Shown here piece by piece: positions 8,920-18,391 of a stretch of DNA of 46,119 nt (position 1 is the first letter of the stretch; each line of letters starts with the position of its first letter). The stretch covers positions 2,536 through 48,654 of the forward strand of contig CACXJP010000010.1 of assembly GCA_902768065.1 (NCBI GenBank), in the 5' to 3' direction. The notes under the pieces were generated by a model. That model was not told the DNA's origin. It saw only the letters and a program-made list of their open reading frames with translations, and did no database searches. The position numbers and the translations under genes were made by a program. This DNA comes from an uncultured Erysipelotrichaceae bacterium (GTDB lineage: Bacteria > Bacillota_I > Bacilli_A > RF39 > UBA660).

Positions 8920-9697
8920 AAGTCAACTTTATGCAACATACTTATCAATTAAGTATGCACTTCAAAGAGAATTGTTAAACAAAGTAACATTCATTTCTAA
9001 TATTATCTTCATGATAATTAATAATGGAAGTTTCATTATTCAGTGGATAATACTATACTCATTAAGAGATGATGTTGGAGGATATTCATTTAAGCAAGTA
9101 TTGCTTTTATGGGGAATAACTTCATTTACCTTTGGAATATCTAGATTCTTTTTCAAAGAAGCATTCCAGCTAACAGAAACTATAAATAATGGTAAATTAG
9201 ATAACTATCTTGTTCAACCAAAAAATGTTTTAATTTCATGTATAACAAGTAGTGTAGATGTATCAGCAATAGGTGATATAATTTATGGGCTTATTATGTT
9301 AGTTGTATATGGATTAAGTATAAAGAACATCTTATTATTCCTAATATGTGGATTATGTGGAGCATTTGTAGTAGTTAGTATTTCAATAATTTTCTCATCA
9401 CTTTCATTCTGGTTTGGAAAAACAGAAATGATTGCAGACACTATTAATAATTTAATGATAAACTTCTCTATATATCCAGAAGGAATATTCCAAGGAGTAA
9501 TAAAATTAATGTTTTATACAATTATTCCATTAGGTATCACAACATATATACCAGTACAAATAATAAGTGATTTTAATTTTAATTATCTAACAATTGTATT
9601 GGTAGCTACAATATTTTTTGTAACACTAGCATTCTTAGTTTTTTATAGAGGACTAAGAAGATATAGTAGTGCAAATTTGATGAACGTAAGAATATAG
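8903..9697 (+). CDS. ABC-2 exporter permease subunit 2
   Basis: 264 residues with about six membrane segments. The segment LTETINNGKLDNYLVQPKN parallels the interhelical loop of subunit 1, as expected for the COG3694-type partner. The first bases overlap the end of the upstream permease; the GGAGGTT inside the overlap follows the start, and GAAAGGGGTGAG about 8 bases before the ATG is the likely ribosome site. The pair should form the heterodimeric channel energised by the 7148 gene product. Substrate cannot be read from sequence. Confidence 0.83.
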   Translation: MLMEVKSQLYATYLSIKYALQRELLNKVTFISNIIFMIINNGSFIIQWIILYSLRDDVGGYSFKQVLLLWGITSFTFGISRFFFKEAFQLTETINNGKLDNYLVQPKNVLISCITSSVDVSAIGDIIYGLIMLVVYGLSIKNILLFLICGLCGAFVVVSISIIFSSLSFWFGKTEMIADTINNLMINFSIYPEGIFQGVIKLMFYTIIPLGITTYIPVQIISDFNFNYLTIVLVATIFFVTLAFLVFYRGLRRYSSANLMNVRI

Positions 9698-9705
9698 GTG
9701 ATAAT

Positions 9706-10479
9706 ATGAAAATAACAAAAAAAGACGTAGATAAAATAAAATTAATTAATAGTGAAAAAGATAAATTTTATATCTTATTTAAGATAGTATCAAGTGATGA
9801 TAGTATGTTATATTCAGATCTAGATACTTATCTAATTGGACAAAACGCTCCAAATCTTCCAATTTGGATTTGGACAAAAGATGAATTTGATAACTATAAA
9901 GAATTAAAAAAAGATTTAGAAGAACTTCTAGTTAATAAAGAAAATAAAATTACTTGTAAAAAAGAATTATACAATTTATTAGAAAAAGAATATAAATTAG
10001 ATGATTATTTTGAAATGGGTTTCTTAACGTGTAATCAGTTAATTAAACCACCTAAACAAGGAATATTTGTAAAACCTAATTACTCTGATGTTACAACACT
10101 CGCAGAATACTGGATTACAAATGAAAAAGAAATGGATAAAATTGATGTAAGTATGAATGATGCTCTAGAAGAAGCAAATAATTGGATTAAAGAAAAAACA
10201 TTTTATGTTTTAAAAGATAATAGTGGAAAGATTGTTTGTATGGCAGGATATTCAACATTTGATGATATAGCTAAAATAACACATGTATATACAACTAAAG
10301 AAGAAAGAGGTAAGGGTTACTGCAAAAGTATTATCTATAGCCTTACAAAGAAATTATTGGAAGATGGATATAAACCAATGCTTTATACCGATTATAATTA
10401 TCAAGCATCAAATAAGGCTTATATAGGGGTTGGCTATGAAAATAAAGAAATACTTATCAATTGTAAACTTGTAAAATAA
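9706..10479 (+). CDS. GNAT-family N-acetyltransferase
   Basis: 257 residues. The C-terminal half is a GNAT fold: strand VLKDNSGKIVCMAGYST, strand ITHVYTTKEERGKGYCKSII, where the R/G-x-x-G/A acetyl-CoA loop is ERGKGYCKS (about residues 198-206), and the helix/strand NYQASNKAYIGVGYENK near the end. The N-terminal ~120 residues resemble the less conserved half of double-GNAT proteins. It starts 8 bases after the last exporter gene and may be co-transcribed with it, perhaps modifying the exported or toxic compound; that link is inference. The acceptor substrate is unknown. Confidence 0.8.
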   Translation: MKITKKDVDKIKLINSEKDKFYILFKIVSSDDSMLYSDLDTYLIGQNAPNLPIWIWTKDEFDNYKELKKDLEELLVNKENKITCKKELYNLLEKEYKLDDYFEMGFLTCNQLIKPPKQGIFVKPNYSDVTTLAEYWITNEKEMDKIDVSMNDALEEANNWIKEKTFYVLKDNSGKIVCMAGYSTFDDIAKITHVYTTKEERGKGYCKSIIYSLTKKLLEDGYKPMLYTDYNYQASNKAYIGVGYENKEILINCKLVK

Positions 10480-10522
10480 TTATAAAAAGGTATAATATTC
10501 ATATATTTGAAGGAGAAAGTGT

Positions 10523-11098
10523 ATGGAAAAGTTTTATTATGAAGTACCATCAATTGCAAGAAAAGAAGATGCTATTGACTATATAGAAGAATTTAATAGA
10601 TTCGGTTCTGAAGTTCAAGGAGCAGGATGCTTGCAAAGATATTTAGATAATTATGAAGGATGGCTAGATTTTTTAGAAAAAGATAAAAGAATAATTCCAA
10701 GTGAAGAAGATGTCCCAACAGAAACATTCTTTCTTGTAAGAGAGAGTGATAATAAGATTGTAGGTATGACAAATATCAGAACAGGAATGAATACAGACTG
10801 GTCAAAATGGAGAGGACATATTGGATTTTCTATTAGACCAACAGAAAGAAGAAAGGGATACAATAAAATTAATTTTTATCTTGCTTTAGAAAAATGTCAA
10901 GAATTTGGAATTGAAAATGCTATATTAACATGTAAAGATGATAATGTAGGATCTTATAAAACGATGGAGTCATTTGGTGTTATCCCAGAAGAATATCAAT
11001 ATGATGATTTTATGGTAAAAAGATATATAATTCCAGTAGATGAAACTTTAAAAGAGTATGAAGATGCATATTCACAATCAGGTAAAAAACAAAGATAA
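10523..11098 (+). CDS. GNAT-family N-acetyltransferase
   Basis: 191 residues. The core has the GNAT strand IGFSIRPTERRKGYNKIN (about 100-117), with RRKGYN as the acetyl-CoA loop, then AILTCKDDNVGSYKTMESFG, the usual distal helix where an Asn and a Tyr often contact the cofactor. It resembles the small-molecule acetyltransferases often annotated as YjdJ/YitI-like or aminoglycoside-like. It has a GGAGAAAG site 8 bases before ATG and its own terminator overlapping the stop codon. It lies 43 bases after another GNAT gene but is not a close copy of it. Confidence 0.85.
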   Translation: MEKFYYEVPSIARKEDAIDYIEEFNRFGSEVQGAGCLQRYLDNYEGWLDFLEKDKRIIPSEEDVPTETFFLVRESDNKIVGMTNIRTGMNTDWSKWRGHIGFSIRPTERRKGYNKINFYLALEKCQEFGIENAILTCKDDNVGSYKTMESFGVIPEEYQYDDFMVKRYIIPVDETLKEYEDAYSQSGKKQR

Positions 11099-11117
11099 AA
11101 CTATCTTTGTTTTATTA
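11086..11117 (+). terminator. Terminator overlapping the GNAT stop codon
   Basis: AAAACAAAGATA pairs with TATCTTTGTTTT over a four-base loop, followed by TATTATT. The 5' arm includes the last codons and stop of the acetyltransferase gene. Confidence 0.8.
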
Positions 11118-11151
11118 TTAGTGTTAGAATATAACTACAAGAGGTGATTTT

Positions 11152-11829
11152 ATGCAAAATATAAGTAAAAAAATATTCGCAGTACAAGATAATCCCGATA
11201 CCTTAAAAGCTGCATTATTAAAAGTAAAAGATACTGATAATAACGTTCTAGTTACTAATTGTATTTCAAGATTAAAATTAGGAGAACAGAAAATACATGT
11301 TATTTTTGATACAATACTATATAATGATGAAAATAATATAATAATATTATTAAAAGATAGCTCAATGATAACACCTGATGTATTTAGAATAATGTTAGAT
11401 GCAAATAATGTAGGTTATAATGAAATAAAGTTTAGAGAATATCTTCATTTTGATAAACCGGAAACTTCAAAAGATCTTTTCTTTGCAACAGACATAAGTA
11501 ATTTTAAATTTAGTATAGATGATAGTAAAAGAAAAGGAATTGAAAACTGTACATATTATCCAGCTATGACTGGGCATTTTACTATTAAATATTTTTATGA
11601 TAAAGAAAAACAAGAACAATTAGATGATTACTATGTCAAAGGAATATTAGAATTAGATGACAAAATCATTTTAATTGTAAAAGAAGGTGAAGAGTCTAAT
11701 CTATACTTTAAAAAGATTTTATATGAACTAGAAAAAATGGGTATGAATGTGGAAATAGATTATTCTAAAATGATAGAAGAACCCCTAAGAAAAAAAGTAT
11801 TAATAAAAAGAAATAATGAAGAATATTAA
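11152..11829 (+). CDS. Hypothetical protein
   Basis: 225 residues, soluble, charged, with no motif I recognise. It begins MQNISKKIFAVQDNPDTLKAAL and has alternating beta-like segments (IHVIFDTILY, NNIIILLKD, FTIKYFYDKE, KIILIVKEGE). It looks like one globular alpha/beta protein. GAGGTGAT lies 7 bases before ATG. Terminators before (11086) and after (11828) make it a single-gene unit. I cannot assign a function. Confidence 0.6.
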   Translation: MQNISKKIFAVQDNPDTLKAALLKVKDTDNNVLVTNCISRLKLGEQKIHVIFDTILYNDENNIIILLKDSSMITPDVFRIMLDANNVGYNEIKFREYLHFDKPETSKDLFFATDISNFKFSIDDSKRKGIENCTYYPAMTGHFTIKYFYDKEKQEQLDDYYVKGILELDDKIILIVKEGEESNLYFKKILYELEKMGMNVEIDYSKMIEEPLRKKVLIKRNNEEY

Positions 11830-11860
11830 AAACAAACTAAAATAGCTTGTTTTTTTATTT
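11828..11860 (+). terminator. Terminator after the 11152 gene
   Basis: An AAACAA...TTGTTT stem with a CT/AG extension is followed by seven T. It overlaps the end of the stop codon. Confidence 0.65.
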
Positions 11861-11911
11861 TGTAAGAACATAACAATATGCTATAATTAGATAGAATAGA
11901 GGGATTGTTTT

Positions 11912-14035
11912 ATGAGGTATATGAAAAGATTTCAAAAATATATATTGGTATTATTTTTACTAATTGTTCCAAAAATGGTATTTGCGAGTACAGGAGAAGA
12001 TGATATTCCGCTTTACTCCGCATTTTTAATTGAATCATTTGTTACAATACATATGTCATTATTTGTCATACATCCTTTATCTGAATTGATATCGCAGAAT
12101 AACAAAAGATTATTTTGGACCTTATTTTTTATAAGAATAGGAATTTTAATATTTTTTGATCTATTTGTAACAACATATATAGCAATCGCAGATATTATTA
12201 TTCTTGCAGTAGGAGCATTTATAGTTACGCCAATATTATCAATTTTTGTAAAAAAACCTCTGTTTTCTTTAACAAATAATAAAGATATAACAGTTGGAGA
12301 ACAAAATGCATTAAAATGTAAAAAATGTAATACATTAATCAATTCAAAAGACAAGTTTTGTTCAGGTTGTGGAACAAAACTAACAAGTAAAAATGTTTTA
12401 GTAACTATTTCAAATAAAGAAAAAACAAAAAAGAATGCTATTAAGCAAAATGAATTTGCAAAGATATATAATATGAATGAAGATCAAATGCTTGAATCGG
12501 TAGTAAAAAAAGAAATGAGTAAAATTAAATATACTATTTCTAATAAGGAAATACCTAGTGAATTAAAAACCAGAGCAACAATATTAAATGTGTTTTTTGC
12601 CTTTTTAGTATTTGTTTTTATAGTATCGATTTTTGTTCATTATCCAATCTACACATATTTTATAGAAATAATTATTCTATTAGCAGTTTATAAAACAAAG
12701 AATAAAATCAATATTATTAATTATTTAAAGAAACAAGTTAAGTTACGTCCAGAAGAAAAAATATCAAATGTATTAATGAGTATTAAAAGTTCATCAGTAC
12801 CATATGATTCAAAAAAACAATTAATTACATTTTTATTAATTGTAATATTAGTTTCAATACCTATTTTTGCAACACCAAAGATATTATATGAAAAAACAGA
12901 AGGTGGATATGCAGTAAGATATTACGTTGCAGGATTAACAAATTTTACAAGTGCAAAAATACCAGAAACATATAAAAATGAAAAAGTAGTCAGCTTAAGA
13001 GGAAATACTTTCTCTAATATGCCATTTCCTAAAAATTTAGAATATTTAGGTGGAGGCGCATTTTATAATGCAATGTCTATAGATGATATAGAGTTACCAG
13101 ATACTTTAACATATTTGGGTGGAGAAGCATTTTATGGTGCTAAGAGCTTAAAAAATATAAAACTATCAGAAAATTTACCAGAGATAAGAGGAGATACATT
13201 TGAATATTGTACATCTTTAGAAACAATAACAATTCCAGATAGTGTTTCTAGAATAGGTGGACATGCCTTTTATGGTGATACCTCTTTAAAAGAAGTAAAA
13301 TTAAATGGAGGTAGTAGATTAAGAGAAATAGGTTCATCAGCATTTAGACAATGTAAGAATTTACATAAGATTTATCTTCCAATGGATACATATGTTAATG
13401 AAAGAGCATTTAAAGAAAGTCCAACAATTATAGAAGAACTTGAATACGAAAAACCAAAACCATTACTAATAGATGGCAAAGAAGGTTGGATATCTGATGA
13501 AGGATATTATCAATTATCAGAAAAAGGAATAATTGTAGGTTTAAGTTCTTTCACTTATGATGAAGCAGGTATGACATACGGATCTATGGATGTTGATCTA
13601 AATGATGGTGTTAATGATAATCTTGTATTTCATTTTGCATTATCAAGGGAAGAGGATAGAGAACAAACAAATCTTGTCTCTTTCCCATACGAAAATTATT
13701 TCATAATAATAACAGACTATAATCAAAATGGAGTATTCATAAAGGTAACTAAGAATGATGATTATTCAGAAAATTATCAATATTTAGCAACAGTATTTTT
13801 TAGAAATCCAGGTGATGAAAAAATAACATCATTCAATAATCATAAGATAAAACTAGAAAATATTACAAATAAGATGGGAAGAATGGATTATTATATATCA
13901 TATGATGGACAACCTTGTAATAATTCAATTGGTAATGGATTTAATAATTCTACAATATGTAGTGATAATGCAATGATAAGAATAGATACAATGTATCAAA
14001 CAGGAATGATATATGCAAAAATCTTTTATAACTAA
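11912..14035 (+). CDS. Membrane protein with zinc ribbon and BspA-type leucine-rich repeats
   Basis: 707 residues. An N-terminal hydrophobic segment (YILVLFLLIVPKMVFAS) looks like a signal or anchor, followed by two or three membrane segments up to ~110. A zinc-ribbon with CKKC and CSGC sits at about 135-156. Further membrane segments lie around 220-260 and 310-325. Outside these, about residues 370-510 hold five LRR_5 units of the pattern LxxLGGxAFYxAxSLxxIxLPxTL, as in BspA surface proteins. The last ~170 residues form an unassigned domain. This suggests a membrane-bound protein exposing an LRR surface. A TATAAT at 11882 lies ahead. The combination of cytosolic zinc ribbon and exported LRR recurs in gut Firmicutes; partners are unknown. 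Confidence 0.75.
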   Translation: MRYMKRFQKYILVLFLLIVPKMVFASTGEDDIPLYSAFLIESFVTIHMSLFVIHPLSELISQNNKRLFWTLFFIRIGILIFFDLFVTTYIAIADIIILAVGAFIVTPILSIFVKKPLFSLTNNKDITVGEQNALKCKKCNTLINSKDKFCSGCGTKLTSKNVLVTISNKEKTKKNAIKQNEFAKIYNMNEDQMLESVVKKEMSKIKYTISNKEIPSELKTRATILNVFFAFLVFVFIVSIFVHYPIYTYFIEIIILLAVYKTKNKINIINYLKKQVKLRPEEKISNVLMSIKSSSVPYDSKKQLITFLLIVILVSIPIFATPKILYEKTEGGYAVRYYVAGLTNFTSAKIPETYKNEKVVSLRGNTFSNMPFPKNLEYLGGGAFYNAMSIDDIELPDTLTYLGGEAFYGAKSLKNIKLSENLPEIRGDTFEYCTSLETITIPDSVSRIGGHAFYGDTSLKEVKLNGGSRLREIGSSAFRQCKNLHKIYLPMDTYVNERAFKESPTIIEELEYEKPKPLLIDGKEGWISDEGYYQLSEKGIIVGLSSFTYDEAGMTYGSMDVDLNDGVNDNLVFHFALSREEDREQTNLVSFPYENYFIIITDYNQNGVFIKVTKNDDYSENYQYLATVFFRNPGDEKITSFNNHKIKLENITNKMGRMDYYISYDGQPCNNSIGNGFNNSTICSDNAMIRIDTMYQTGMIYAKIFYN

Positions 14036-14062
14036 AAACAATACTAAAAGGAGAAGAACATT

Positions 14063-14437
14063 ATGAATAAAGAACCAGAAACATATGAAGAATTAATAAG
14101 ATATAAAAACTGTGTAGAATTATCATCATGTTATGAACTAACAAAAACAGAATTAAATAAAATACATAATCATTTAGCAACACATAAAGATGCTCTAATT
14201 GAAGGTAATAAAAATGGTTTGGTACTTAAAATTAATTCAAATGAAGAATTCGTCCCAGAAATAATAAATGCAAGTTGTAAATCTACAGTAGATGGAGTAA
14301 TAGTAACAAATAAATCTATAACAATTATCCCTCATTATAATCAATCATCATCTGGTTCAAGATATAGTAGTAGTGGAAGATCATCAAATAATAACAATAA
14401 CAACAATAATAATAACAATAATAACAATAATAGATAA
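14063..14437 (+). CDS. Small hypothetical protein with poly-Asn tail
   Basis: 124 residues. The first ~95 form a small compact region (two helices, then strands EFVPEIINASCK and GVIVTNKSITIIPHY). A Ser/Gly/Arg linker and about 16 Asn in a row before a final Arg complete it. The Asn run is written with a mixture of AAT and AAC codons, so it is not a perfect trinucleotide repeat. GGAGAAG lies 10 bases before ATG, 27 bases after the LRR protein gene, so the two may be co-transcribed. The poly-Asn codons run straight into the 5' arm of the terminator at 14426. Function unknown. Confidence 0.65.
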   Translation: MNKEPETYEELIRYKNCVELSSCYELTKTELNKIHNHLATHKDALIEGNKNGLVLKINSNEEFVPEIINASCKSTVDGVIVTNKSITIIPHYNQSSSGSRYSSSGRSSNNNNNNNNNNNNNNNR

Positions 14438-14462
14438 GTTGATATTATCTATTATTTTTTGT
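14426..14462 (+). terminator. Terminator overlapping the poly-Asn gene end
   Basis: AATAATAGATAA pairs perfectly with TTATCTATTATT, followed by TTTT. The 5' arm is coding (Asn-Asn-Arg-stop). Confidence 0.85.
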
Positions 14463-14490
14463 TGACTTTAAATCTTTCATATACTAAAAT
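14462..14490 (+). promoter_or_regulatory. Promoter of the 14510 gene
   Basis: TTGACT at 14462-14467, a 17-base spacer and TAAAAT at 14485-14490, 20 bases upstream of the next start codon. Confidence 0.6.
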
Positions 14491-14509
14491 CAAATCATAG
14501 GAGGAGTAT

Positions 14510-15334
14510 ATGGAAAAGAAAAAAGGGTTAAATATCATAACTTGTATAATAATATTTATTGTAATGCTAGGAGTTGTTTGTGTTGGTTTTTTTCTAGGAT
14601 ATAAATATGGAACAAAAAGAAATGAAACACCAGAACCAAACAATGTCGTAACAGCAAAGGCTGCAACAGATATAGAAAAACAGGAAATGGAAAAAATAGC
14701 AAAGTTGGTTTTTGTAGAAAGTAAGAAAAATCTAAAAGCAGAAGATCTTACTGCAGATCAAAAAATCAATATTGCACTACAGCTAACTGATGGTGGATAT
14801 GAAGCATCAGGAGAAGATTTAAGAAATAATTTTAAAAAATATTTTGGCTCAGATATCAAATTGGAATTTCCAAATATAAAATGTGGAATGGAACATGAAA
14901 GTGAAGAACAAAAATATATTTACATTTTTGATAAAGAAAAGGATAAATATATTTATAATGATAAACACCCTGGACATGGTGGAGGAACTTCTAATTCATA
15001 TAGTTCATATTTGGAAGGAAAAACAGCAACAATTACAGATAAAAAATATATTTTAGAAGCACCAGTGATTATCTATGGAGGAGTATATTGCGATGATGTA
15101 AGTGGATGTCACTATGAGGCAGCATATAAAACATATGATGATGCAAAAAACAAAACAAATGCTTTAGTCGATTTAACTAAAAATGAAACATACTGGACTG
15201 GACCAGAAAATGAACCTCAAAAATTTGAAGAAAAGAAATTATATGATGATTATAAAGATAAATTAAATAGTGTAAAGTTTGTTTTTGAAAAAGATGGAGA
15301 TAATCTTATCTTTAAAAGTTATTCAATGGACTAA
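14510..15334 (+). CDS. Membrane-anchored extracellular protein
   Basis: 274 residues. One N-terminal membrane segment (about 8-29, IITCIIIFIVMLGVVCVGFF) follows MEKKKG, so the rest is probably outside. The external part carries four Cys (including CDDVSGC), a HPGHGGG stretch and a C-terminal LNSVKFVFEKDGDNLIFKSY. The same architecture occurs in the protein at 42864-43775: anchor, charged linker, extracellular domain and the same kind of C-terminal beta hairpin (LDSYEFTFKYDDDHYVFVKM), so the two are probable paralogues. GGAGGAG lies 5 bases before ATG. Promoter at 14462 and terminator at 15325 make it monocistronic. Function unknown. Confidence 0.7.
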   Translation: MEKKKGLNIITCIIIFIVMLGVVCVGFFLGYKYGTKRNETPEPNNVVTAKAATDIEKQEMEKIAKLVFVESKKNLKAEDLTADQKINIALQLTDGGYEASGEDLRNNFKKYFGSDIKLEFPNIKCGMEHESEEQKYIYIFDKEKDKYIYNDKHPGHGGGTSNSYSSYLEGKTATITDKKYILEAPVIIYGGVYCDDVSGCHYEAAYKTYDDAKNKTNALVDLTKNETYWTGPENEPQKFEEKKLYDDYKDKLNSVKFVFEKDGDNLIFKSYSMD

Positions 15335-15355
15335 AAAAGTCCATTTTTCTTTTTT
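15325..15355 (+). terminator. Terminator of the 14510 gene
   Basis: AATGGACT pairs with AGTCCATT over a five-base loop and is followed by a T-rich run; the stem overlaps the stop codon. Confidence 0.85.
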
Positions 15356-15363
15356 AAAAATAA

Positions 15364-15404
15364 TTAGCACTCTCTATTGACAAGTGCTAATTTATGAGTA
15401 TAAT
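15364..15404 (+). promoter_or_regulatory. CIRCE operator and promoter of clpB
   Basis: TTAGCACTC (15364-15372), nine bases, then AAGTGCTAA (15382-15390) match the CIRCE inverted repeat with a single change. CIRCE is the binding site of the heat-shock repressor HrcA. The -35 TTGACA (15377-15382) lies inside the operator, with TATAAT at 15399-15404 (16-base spacer), so a bound repressor would block RNA polymerase. Confidence 0.9.
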
Positions 15405-15426
15405 TATTATTATGGAGGTGATAATT

Positions 15427-17529
15427 ATGTATGGTTATCCACAAGAAGAAAAAGAAGAAAACGTATTAGAAAAATACGGAAGAGACATAGTTGAAGATGC
15501 CAAAAATGGAAAGATTGATCCCGTAATTGGTAGAGATGATGAAATAAGAAGTATTACAAGAATACTTTCTAGAAAAACAAAAAACAACCCAGTTTTAATT
15601 GGGGAACCCGGAGTAGGTAAAACAGCAATTGTTGAAGGTCTTGCTTTAAGAATCCTAAAAGGAGATGTACCTAGTTCACTTAAAGATAAAAAAATTTGGG
15701 AACTTGATATGGCTGCTTTAGTCGCAGGTGCTAAGTATCGTGGTGAATTCGAAGAAAGACTAAAAAATGTTTTAAACGAAGTTAAAAAGAGTGAAGGAGA
15801 AATCATCATGTTTATTGATGAAATTCACACAATAGTTGGAACAGGTAATTCTGAAGGATCTATGGATACATCTAATATCTTAAAACCAATGCTTGCTAGA
15901 GGAGAAATCCATGTTATAGGGGCAACAACATTAAATGAATATAGAAAGTATATTGAGAAAGATGGTGCTCTAGAAAGACGTTTCCAAAAAATAAAAGTAT
16001 CTGAACCTAATGTAGAAGATACAATTACAATTTTAAGAGGATTAAAAGAAAGATTTGAAATCCATCATGGAGTAACAATCCAAGATAAAGCTATTATTTC
16101 AGCAGCAACACTATCAAATAGATATATAACAGATAGATACTTACCTGATAAAGCGATTGATTTAATAGATGAAGCTTGCGCAACAATTAGAGTTCAAATG
16201 GATTCAGTTCCTTTCGAATTAGATAGCTTAACTCATAGAATAATGAGATTAGAAATAGAGCGTCAAGCAATCAAGAAAGAAAAAGATGAAATATCTAAAA
16301 ATAGAATGCATGATATAGATAGAGAACTTGAAACAATGAAAGAAAAAGAACATGAATTAACAGTTGCTTGGAATAGAGAAAAAGATCTAAATAATGATAT
16401 AAGTAAAAAGAAAAAAGAATTAGAAGATTTAAAATTTGAACTTGATCAAGCAGAAAACGAATATGATTTAGAACGTGCAGCAATTCTTCGTCATGGTGAA
16501 ATTCCAAGAGTAGAAAAAGAAATAGAAGAACTTAATAAAGTTGAGAAAAACAAACTATTAAGTGATGAAGTAACAGAAAATGATATTTGTAAAATAATTG
16601 CTAAATGGACAAATATTCCAGTTACTAAATTAATGGAATCAGAAAAAGAGAAATTACTTCACTTAGAAGAAGAAATGAAAAAACGAGTAATGGGACAAGA
16701 TGAGGTATTACAAATAGTATCTGATGCCATTATTAAATCAAGAAGTGGAATCAAAGATCCAAATAAACCAATAGCTAGTTTTATGTTTTTAGGACCAACT
16801 GGAGTAGGTAAAACAGAAGTTGCTAGAACTCTTGCCTATGAGTTGTTTGATGATGAAAGACATATGGTAAGAATAGATATGTCAGAATATATGGAAAAAT
16901 TTAGTGTTTCAAGATTAATTGGATCTCCTCCAGGATATGTAGGATATGAAGACGGAGGACAATTAACTGAAGCAGTAAGAAGAAATCCATATAGTATAGT
17001 TCTATTTGATGAAATAGAAAAAGCTCATCCAGAAGTACTAAATTTATTATTACAAATCTTAGATGATGGAAGAGTAACAGACTCTAATGGTAGAACAGTA
17101 GACTTTAAAAATACAATTATTATCATGACATCTAACCTTGGAAGTGACTATGTCTTAGAAAATAACAAAGACAAAGTAATGGAAGAAGTAAAAAGAACAT
17201 TTAGACCAGAGTTTGTTAATAGAATAGATGAAATAGTAGTATTTAATACATTATCTAAAGAAGCTATTAATAAGATCTTAGATAAGATTATAAGAGAAAT
17301 AGAATTCAGATTAAAAGATATTGATATTCATATAGAATTAACAGAAATTGCTCGTGATAAATTCATAGAAGAAGGATATGATGTTAATTTTGGAGCTCGT
17401 CCATTAAAAAGACTTGTAGGAAGAACAATAGAAGTAGACTTATCTAAACTTCTTATTGAAGGTTCTCTTCATGAACATGATACTGTAATAGTTAATTATG
17501 TAAATGATAGATTTATTGTATCCATATAA
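15427..17529 (+). CDS. clpB: ClpB-type disaggregase lacking the N-terminal domain
   Basis: 700 residues, shorter than the usual ~860. After a Glu-rich leader the protein begins at once with [24 protein letters not shown], the start of AAA+ domain 1; the substrate-binding Clp N-domain is absent. Domain 1 has Walker [10 protein letters not shown] (about 59) and Walker [11 protein letters not shown]. Residues ~265-375 are a coiled-coil M-domain of ClpB type ([16 protein letters not shown]...). Domain 2 has Walker [10 protein letters not shown] (about 456), [16 protein letters not shown] and the sensor region [14 protein letters not shown]. ClpB pulls aggregated proteins apart with DnaK. No ClpP-binding loop is evident. 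The ATG at 15427 follows GGAGGTG by 7 bases; a start at 15394 would lie within the promoter. Control by HrcA is expected from the CIRCE site. Confidence 0.92.
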   Translation: MYGYPQEEKEENVLEKYGRDIVEDAKNGKIDPVIGRDDEIRSITRILSRKTKNNPVLIGEPGVGKTAIVEGLALRILKGDVPSSLKDKKIWELDMAALVAGAKYRGEFEERLKNVLNEVKKSEGEIIMFIDEIHTIVGTGNSEGSMDTSNILKPMLARGEIHVIGATTLNEYRKYIEKDGALERRFQKIKVSEPNVEDTITILRGLKERFEIHHGVTIQDKAIISAATLSNRYITDRYLPDKAIDLIDEACATIRVQMDSVPFELDSLTHRIMRLEIERQAIKKEKDEISKNRMHDIDRELETMKEKEHELTVAWNREKDLNNDISKKKKELEDLKFELDQAENEYDLERAAILRHGEIPRVEKEIEELNKVEKNKLLSDEVTENDICKIIAKWTNIPVTKLMESEKEKLLHLEEEMKKRVMGQDEVLQIVSDAIIKSRSGIKDPNKPIASFMFLGPTGVGKTEVARTLAYELFDDERHMVRIDMSEYMEKFSVSRLIGSPPGYVGYEDGGQLTEAVRRNPYSIVLFDEIEKAHPEVLNLLLQILDDGRVTDSNGRTVDFKNTIIIMTSNLGSDYVLENNKDKVMEEVKRTFRPEFVNRIDEIVVFNTLSKEAINKILDKIIREIEFRLKDIDIHIELTEIARDKFIEEGYDVNFGARPLKRLVGRTIEVDLSKLLIEGSLHEHDTVIVNYVNDRFIVSI

Positions 17530-17539
17530 GGAGATTACT

Positions 17540-18391
17540 ATGAAAATTATAAAAAAAATCTTAATAGGATTATTGAATATTATTTTAATTGATTTAATTG
17601 TTTTATTAATAATAAACCTATCACTAAAAAGTTTTATTATTAAAGATATTGTAATAGAAAGTGTTAAATCAGATAATCAATTAATTAATATTAATAATAA
17701 TGGAAACGTGCCTGAAAACAATACTGAAGAAGAACTAATTATAACCAATAATAAAGTTATTCAAGAGATTCTTGAAGATGAAGAAATGCAAGAATATTTA
17801 AGTGACTTTATTGATGATTTAGTAGAAAATATGTCAGAGGAAGAAATGGAAAACATAAGTACTGAAGAATTACAAAAAAAGGTAACAGAGTATCTGAAAA
17901 AACATAAAGAAGAACTAAGTGAAAAAACAGGCGTTGAAATAACAGATGAAATGATTGATGAATCTAATGAAATGCTAAGTGATGTAGATGTACAAAAATC
18001 TATAGATCAACAGATCAGTAATTATAAAAACAACCTAACAAAAGAAGAAAAAATCGCACTAAAAGCATTTAATTTTATTAATTCAGAAAAATTAAGATTA
18101 ATAATAATTATTTCAATATTATTAGATATATTGATAATTGCATTATTACAAAAATCAATATATAAGTGGATAAAAAATCTATCATATGCAATGTTTATAT
18201 CAGGATTATCTATAGTAATTCTAATAACATCAATAAAATACTTTGTTTCAAGGATAACTAATGTAGTAATTAATACAGAATCTATTCTTACTCTTGGAAT
18301 TATAACATTAGTGTTTGGAATAATAATTTTGATTGTATATAAAATAATGACAAAACATTATATAAAGGAGAATGAATATGAAGTATCCTAG
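17540..18391 (+). CDS. Membrane protein with acidic extracytoplasmic loop
   Basis: 283 residues. One membrane segment near the N-terminus (about 5-28, IGLLNIILIDLIVLLIINLSL), then ~150 strongly acidic residues with helical repeats (EEEMENISTEELQKKVTEYLKKHKEE), then three membrane segments in the last ~90 residues. A large loop outside the membrane is likely. The start at 17540 follows AAGGAG by 6 bases; an upstream ATG at 17504 lies inside clpB. Its start 10 bases after clpB suggests readthrough from the CIRCE promoter. Function unknown. Confidence 0.7.
   Translation: MKIIKKILIGLLNIILIDLIVLLIINLSLKSFIIKDIVIESVKSDNQLININNNGNVPENNTEEELIITNNKVIQEILEDEEMQEYLSDFIDDLVENMSEEEMENISTEELQKKVTEYLKKHKEELSEKTGVEITDEMIDESNEMLSDVDVQKSIDQQISNYKNNLTKEEKIALKAFNFINSEKLRLIIIISILLDILIIALLQKSIYKWIKNLSYAMFISGLSIVILITSIKYFVSRITNVVINTESILTLGIITLVFGIIILIVYKIMTKHYIKENEYEVS

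Noticed and set aside
14341..14437. Trinucleotide (AAT/AAC) microsatellite as a phase-variation tract
   Set aside because: The tract mixes AAT and AAC irregularly, so slippage in steps that shift the frame is not favoured and changes would only alter Asn number.
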